Shown here: one piece after another, positions 58,651 to 64,000 of the stretch | Layout of the letters: every line of letters begins with the position of its first letter | Numbering within the stretch: the stretch's first letter is position 1 | Origin: Ophthalmolycus amberensis | Taxonomy: Eukaryota; Chordata; Actinopteri; Perciformes; Zoarcidae | Assembly (NCBI GenBank): GCA_024529925.1 | Contig: JAFEUB010000725.1 | Location: 931,501 to 995,500 of the forward strand | DNA length: 64,000 nt | Direction of reading: 5' to 3' | The notes under the pieces: model-generated | Database searches by the model: none | The model's input: the letters and a program-made list of their open reading frames with translations, nothing else | What the model was told of the DNA's origin: nothing | Position numbers and translations under genes: made by a program

Positions 58651-60693
58651 ACATGCTGCGAGAATGGCTGAAAATAAACCAATGTAACAACAACACATAA
58701 GAATCAGAACCTTGAGAAGTATGTCATATTTATACCTATACCTCGGAAAACAAGCGTGGTAGAGATGCATTCAAGATAAGGCAACAGAGAGTGTCCGGAG
58801 GGTGTTTGTTTTAATCCTCAACAAGCAAGCGTTGCGTGTCATTTAGACATTTTGCAGCTGTGTGCACCAAGCAGCCTGGGCTCCTAAAAATGATGTGCCA
58901 ATACAATGAAACTTTATTGAGACAGAAACACCAGTTATAGAGCAAGCTCCAACCTTGTTAATCATGTTCCTATCATTGGCAGTAATGCTTACCCCAACAT
59001 ACTGTTCCAACAGTATTGCACTGGCCACCTCTTTTGTACTGACCCTGATTCACTTTAGCTTCCTGAGGATTCATAACCTGGACTGTGTCCTTTTACCTAC
59101 AGTATTAACCTTTTTTGATCAGTTCAGTTGAGGAAACAATTTCAACCAGCAGATTTTTGATCAGAATTGGTGATTCCGCCTCTTTCCTTTTTGAAGGGCA
59201 AAAACTAACTTCAGTGTCTCTCTACTTTGTCTCTCTAGAATTGTATATTGAGGTTCAGGTAATCAACCTGAATCTGTTAACTTCATCTGTGTAGGCCTTC
59301 GTGTGAAGCTTAAAACTAGAGAGTTATCGGAACATTCTGCCTGGTTACAATGTGAAAAAACAGGGTGACAAGTAAAAAGCTGTCCATTATCCAAGTAATT
59401 GTGGAGCTGTGCTGGTAAAAGTGCATTACCAGAAAGTGGAGCTGTTGTGTATGAAATGCATTCGGAAAAAATGACTATGGAACCTGAGCAACCTCAGTGG
59501 CGACGGCATGAGTATTGCGTCAGGCAAAAAAAACAACATGTGTCACTCATGTCATTTCTCTTGGTGATGGGAACCATTAGGGTGTTTTGGATACGTGCTT
59601 TACATTTGAAGAGACATAGTGTTCTAAATGCATCCCTTTTAGTAACTGAAATTGTGGCCTCATTAGGTTGTTTATGGCTGATTCTCGATCATTAATAGAG
59701 GGGATCTCATACCTAATGGTACCTGAAAGTGCTCTTATCCTGTTTCACATGTTCTTTGCTAAGCTTTGAGGACTCAATTGTTTATCTCAGAAGATAGCCC
59801 TAAAAGCACAGCGACTATAGCCATTGATTGCCTTAATGGTGTTTTGAAGCGATGTTCATGTGCGTGAGTGTGTGTGGCTCAGCACAAATGTGTTTCAAGA
59901 CACTCAATCTGATCACAAGGACCACAGGTCATTATTTCAGTCTGCACCAAGCCTACACATTATTTGATTGAGAAAGTTGCTGGGTATTTGTCTTCCGTGT
60001 AATCATGGGCCCGGGCGCATGAAAGCACTGAGCTGTGAAGAAACTACATCTGGTTCTTATGACTTTCTATTTTCACTTCTTATCCTCACCAGAGTAAAGC
60101 TCGTATGATTATATTCAAACTATATTAACCTTGATATCGGCATTAACATGGCCTTTACTTTGTCATTAAGGTAGCTACAATATTATGTAGAAATGCTTCA
60201 GGACATGCGGAGTATGTTGAAACTGGCTTTTTCCCAGGTTCCCCCGACTGTCTGAGTACCTGATCTAGAGTTTGAGATTTCCCCATACATCCATCACTGC
60301 TTTCAGCCTGAGGCAGGCTGGGTTTATTACACTGTAAGTTAAACTGCAGCTTTTTCTTCTCAGCAGCAGTAACAGCAGTTGGTTTTCACAACGTACAGTA
60401 ATATAATATTACATATGACAAAAAAAAGTCCCACATGGAAATATAACACAGTTGAACATGTGTGATATCTGATTGAATGCAAAATGTCATCTTGCATTAT
60501 TCACGTAAATGTAACCGCTGGAGTGTTTTTGCAGTCCATGTTTATTTGCCCCAAAACAGCCAATAAGCAGACATTAGCTGTGATCATGCAAAGTTGTCAC
60601 CTCTCTGTGAAATTTGCATCTGTCTGTGAGGAGATGATCTTTGTCACCTTTTTTACCCCTGATAAGTTTGCATGTCAGATTAACAATTTGCCT
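58651..60693. other. Unassigned non-coding sequence
   Basis: No gene or element was recognised. Confidence 0.5.
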
Positions 60694-61090
60694 ACAGTAC
60701 AGACGTTAGCTATAAGCTAACTATCAACTAACTGTGCAGACGTTAGCTAATGGCTAACTATCAACAATGTACTAACTGTGCAGACGTTAGCTAATGGCTA
60801 ACTATCAACAATGTACTAACTGTGCAGACGTTAAATATAAGCTAACTATCAACAATGTACTAACTGTGCAGACGTTAGCTAATGGCTAACAATCAACAAT
60901 GTACTAACTGTGCAGACGTTAGCTAATGGCTAACTATCAACAATGTACTAACTGTGCAGACGTTAGCTATAAGCTAACTATCAACAATGTACTAACTGTG
61001 CAGACGTTAGCTATAAGCTAACTATCAACAATGTACTAACTGTGCAGACGTTAGCTATAAGCTAACTATTAACAATGTACCAACCTTACA
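60694..61090. repeat. 44-bp minisatellite, about nine units
   Basis: CAGACGTTAGC starts occur at 60700, 60737, 60781, 60825, 60869, 60913, 60957, 61001 and 61045. Spacing is 44 bp except the first (37 bp, a 7-bp deletion). Each unit holds an imperfect dyad GTTAGC-N5-GCTAAC, with centre variants TAATG and TATAA. The right edge decays near 61075-61095. Confidence 0.95.
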
Positions 61091-64000
61091 AACATTAGCA
61101 GAAACACTCCTTTCTTACCGTCCAGACACAGCATGCTGTCTGCTCATCTGACGGCAGATGCCTGAGGCGGCAGCAGGTGTTGTAGAGGACGAGTATATGT
61201 ACAGATAAAAAGCTTGATTGGTGCCCTCGGAGCAGCCGAGGGAAACAGTCGGCGTGAGGGTAAATCAATGTGGATATGTTCATTAGCTAATCCAGGGTTA
61301 ATGGTATTACTGATGCCGCTCCGCTGTCTGCCCTTTGAGACAAAAGGTCGGTCTCCACCTATTAAAACTCTTGCGTTATGCTTGGCCGGCTGCAGCGCCG
61401 TATGTGGGCAGAGCACTGCAGGCCACGCGAGCAGAGTTCTACCTCGGCTACAGATGCATTTTGGCGTCACGGAGCTCGATCGTATCCGTGTTGTTGATGT
61501 CGACTGCTTTGTGTCGAAAAGTAATTAGTGATGGATTGTTTATCAGAGGGAGGGAAGGTGTGCGACAGTTCCTGAAACAGCTTAACTCCCAACACCACCC
61601 CTTCACACACTCACCCACACAGATGTAGGCACACACACACACACAAACACACAAATACATCCCTCCTCCTGACAGAAAGCGACCAGGGTTCAGTGCGAGC
61701 CTCCGCTAATGACAAGGGCGTGTGTTGCAGTGTGAAGGGCTGCTATTTTTCTGACATGGGAGCAATTTAACACACTGCGGCACATTGTGAATTAAAGCAA
61801 AGCAACCAATTATTTCTCTCCCTACCCGAACATGATTCTGAATATGGAATATTTTGCCGCCATTTTTCGTCTTCCGGTGTTGGAACATTGGCCTTTCTTA
61901 CAAAACCTCACACCGAATGTCCTTTTTTTTGTCTGTCCCTGAAGCTTCTTCCATTCCAGCCCCCCTCACCCCGATCCAATAAAGTGTCTTATGTTACACT
62001 GCACATAAAGAAAAGCGGCCCGCAAGTCATGGCAACTTTTTAGGTACAAACCAGATGATGAAAGAAGTAATTCCCTTGCAAATGCGAACCCTGGGTTCTT
62101 TTCTGCCTTGTTAGAATGAAAGTGATTACCACGAGCAGGGATTTTACCCGTGACGTCGCACAACAGCAAAGTCCATTTCTCTCCACGTTACGTAATTTTC
62201 TGGAGCTGGAGGGATGCCACCTCTCCCCTTTCTTTCTCTCTCTCGCTCACTTCCACGACTGGATTTTAGTTTTTTTCCCTCACCTTCTCTTAAGGCGTAA
62301 AGACTCTCACAAAGTGGGGCGACAACGGCGTGTCTTCCTATGGCCACGTGGATGACTGGGGGGGATGAGAGACAGCTGGCGAGTGACTGGGAGGCAGCCA
62401 GTGCATCCCCCAGTATCAGTCACCGGGATGCTTGACTGGCCCTCAGGAGGAGTGTTCCTACAAAGTGGAAAAAGAAAACATGAACAAATGAGAGCTACGA
62501 CTTACCATTCAGATGCTTGTTTCAGATTCTTCCACACTGTTATGGGAAGAAAACACATATCACTGAGGTCCTATCTTGCATTGCAAGATTATGGAGCGTT
62601 GTGTCATTGAAACAACACGTTGTTCCCCCGACAAAAGACGTGTGTGTATCTCAGAGAGAGGAGAGAACGAGCAGGTGTGCTTCATGTTTTGGCTACAGGG
62701 CTAATATCTTATTGTAATTGGTGCTTAGCAGCTGCTTGGGTGTTTTTCGCTCCTGTCACATTTGACTCTCTGTGGCCTCGTTTTTCACTGCAATACACAA
62801 GTCCTGCACCTCTATGGAAACAGCACCAATCATGGCTAGAAGTAGAGAGAACTCAGAAAATGTCTTTTGTGCATTTTAACATAGTTACGCATGTCATAAA
62901 TTATAAAAAAGAAGAAAATGCAAGCTGAATTTCTTTGAGAATTTCTTTTACAATAATTGGATACCAATGGAATCTATACATCCAACATGTTGTCAAGTGT
63001 CCACAAGTGTTACCAATGTTGGAAAAAAGAAATGGAGGCTCCACCCGCAATATATATTTAACTATTGACATTTGTACAAGCTCTACTTCCAGCCTCTCCT
63101 GTCTCCTCCTCTCTGCTCTGTGTTCAGCAGCATGCTGTTCAGTCCACGTTACACATGACTGTACGTCTCAAATCAATCATGGCTTAATAGTTGCTCTGGG
63201 GAGCTCAAAATCTTATGTTTCTTACAGCATCTGGTCAAAGCAAAATTTTTATTCAGGCGAGATTTTAAATGAGACATGTTTTTGATGAAATATCACACAT
63301 TCTTGCTCCGTTTTTGGCTGCTTTTTCTGACAGAAACGTTTGTGGCACATGATGTGATTCAAGACCGTCGGAATGATGATAATCTGTCGATAAAGGTGTG
63401 TTTTGCAGCTTCTGGCTATGATAAACGGCATAGTTTTGGCGATTGACATGCTTTTCAATCCCGCTGGCGTGTTTCGGGGTTCAGAAGGTTACGGTATTGC
63501 CATAATACAGTAGCTGCAGCATTGGGCGCTCCACCAGGAGGCGTTTTTTAAAGCAGGAACCCTGCATGCTGTCTCCACGTCAGATCTTTAGGAGAAGGGG
63601 GAGCTGAGATCTGTAAAGTGTGCCTCGCAGTGCCCTCGGGGGAGGAGAGAAAGGGGCTGCATCAGGCTGTAATTGATAGATTGATGGTTCACCCCTCCGA
63701 TGCCTGAGGGAAAGCAACACACACACACAACCCCCCCTCCTACTCACGCAGTAAGTGTTCACAGCCATGTACACACACACAGTAGGATGCCAAGATTGGG
63801 TTGGCTTCGGCGATGCGTGGCGAAAACAGATTCGCCGTGTTTTACATTGCCGTGTCTTGACAGCGTTTCCCCCGTAATCAGTGCGATTGTGTGCGCAAGA
63901 TCTAATCGATCCGCCGCCTCTGCCACAACTCTGGAGGTTAGTTGATGCCAAAGGGGGGGTGGCGGCCCAGCATGGCATGAGATTATCTGGTGCAGTTGTA
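61091..64000. other. Unassigned non-coding sequence
   Basis: No gene was recognised. Short AC runs lie at 61630-61645, 63716-63730 and 63770-63781. Frames on both strands at 61214-61628 and 63580-63978 (minus) lack known motifs. Confidence 0.5.

Noticed and set aside
60694..61090. Regular repeats resembling a CRISPR array
   Set aside because: Units are contiguous 44-bp copies with no unique spacers, and the sequence is a vertebrate genome. It is a minisatellite.
1..64000. An undescribed multi-gene biological system
   Set aside because: No cluster of host or foreign genes is visible. All recognisable coding belongs to known mobile-element classes.

Overview
This window looks like non-coding euchromatin from a ray-finned (probably teleost) fish. 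The evidence is eukaryotic architecture: no dense ORFs, abundant CA/TG microsatellites, and several mobile-element families whose sequence hallmarks I know from fish. These are L1-like and L2/CR1-like LINEs, a tRNA-derived SINE, hAT transposons with 8-bp target-site duplications, and a recurring roughly 0.5-kb interspersed repeat starting near 'CTGTATATAAGAAG'. No host protein-coding gene could be recognised. The only long open frame (28205-30829) is retrotransposon reverse transcriptase. Almost all other open frames are short chance frames. The species cannot be named from this sequence.

Layout. 1-4.6 kb: unassigned sequence plus one probable repeat with a 21-bp tandem block. 4.7-6.9 kb: a decayed L2/CR1-like LINE interrupted by an LTR-like fragment. 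8.4-9.05 kb: a short hAT element with an exact TSD, apparently nested in an older element. 11.3-11.8 kb: a LINE tail and a dispersed repeat. 15.8, 26.0, 34.9, 39.2 and 49.05 kb: five copies of one repeat family (called R1 here). 21.7-23 kb: remnants of terminal-inverted-repeat elements. 28.2-31.26 kb: a 5'-truncated but open L1-like LINE. 34.57-43.23 kb: a direct tandem duplication with a unit of about 4.33 kb and near identity between copies; its right edge falls inside one arm of a long inverted repeat. 44.5-44.9 kb: a tandem array with a unit of about 133 bp. 46.56-47.78 kb: a hAT deletion derivative with an exact TSD and a broken zinc-finger/transposase relic. 49.7-50.5 kb: a LINE 3' end. 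53.25 and 56.2 kb: microsatellites. 57.3 kb: a SINE whose 3' tail resembles the tail of that LINE. 60.7-61.1 kb: a 44-bp minisatellite. The rest is unassigned intronic or intergenic sequence.

How the parts relate. The autonomous and non-autonomous elements form the usual parasitic network: the LINE class would supply reverse transcriptase for SINE-like copies, and hAT transposase would act in trans on short hAT derivatives. Two splice-bounded open segments (15471-15551 and 43991-44098) are possible small exons of an unseen gene, both weakly supported. I found no credible undescribed multi-gene system. The most notable object is the young tandem duplication and its hairpin-associated breakpoint.
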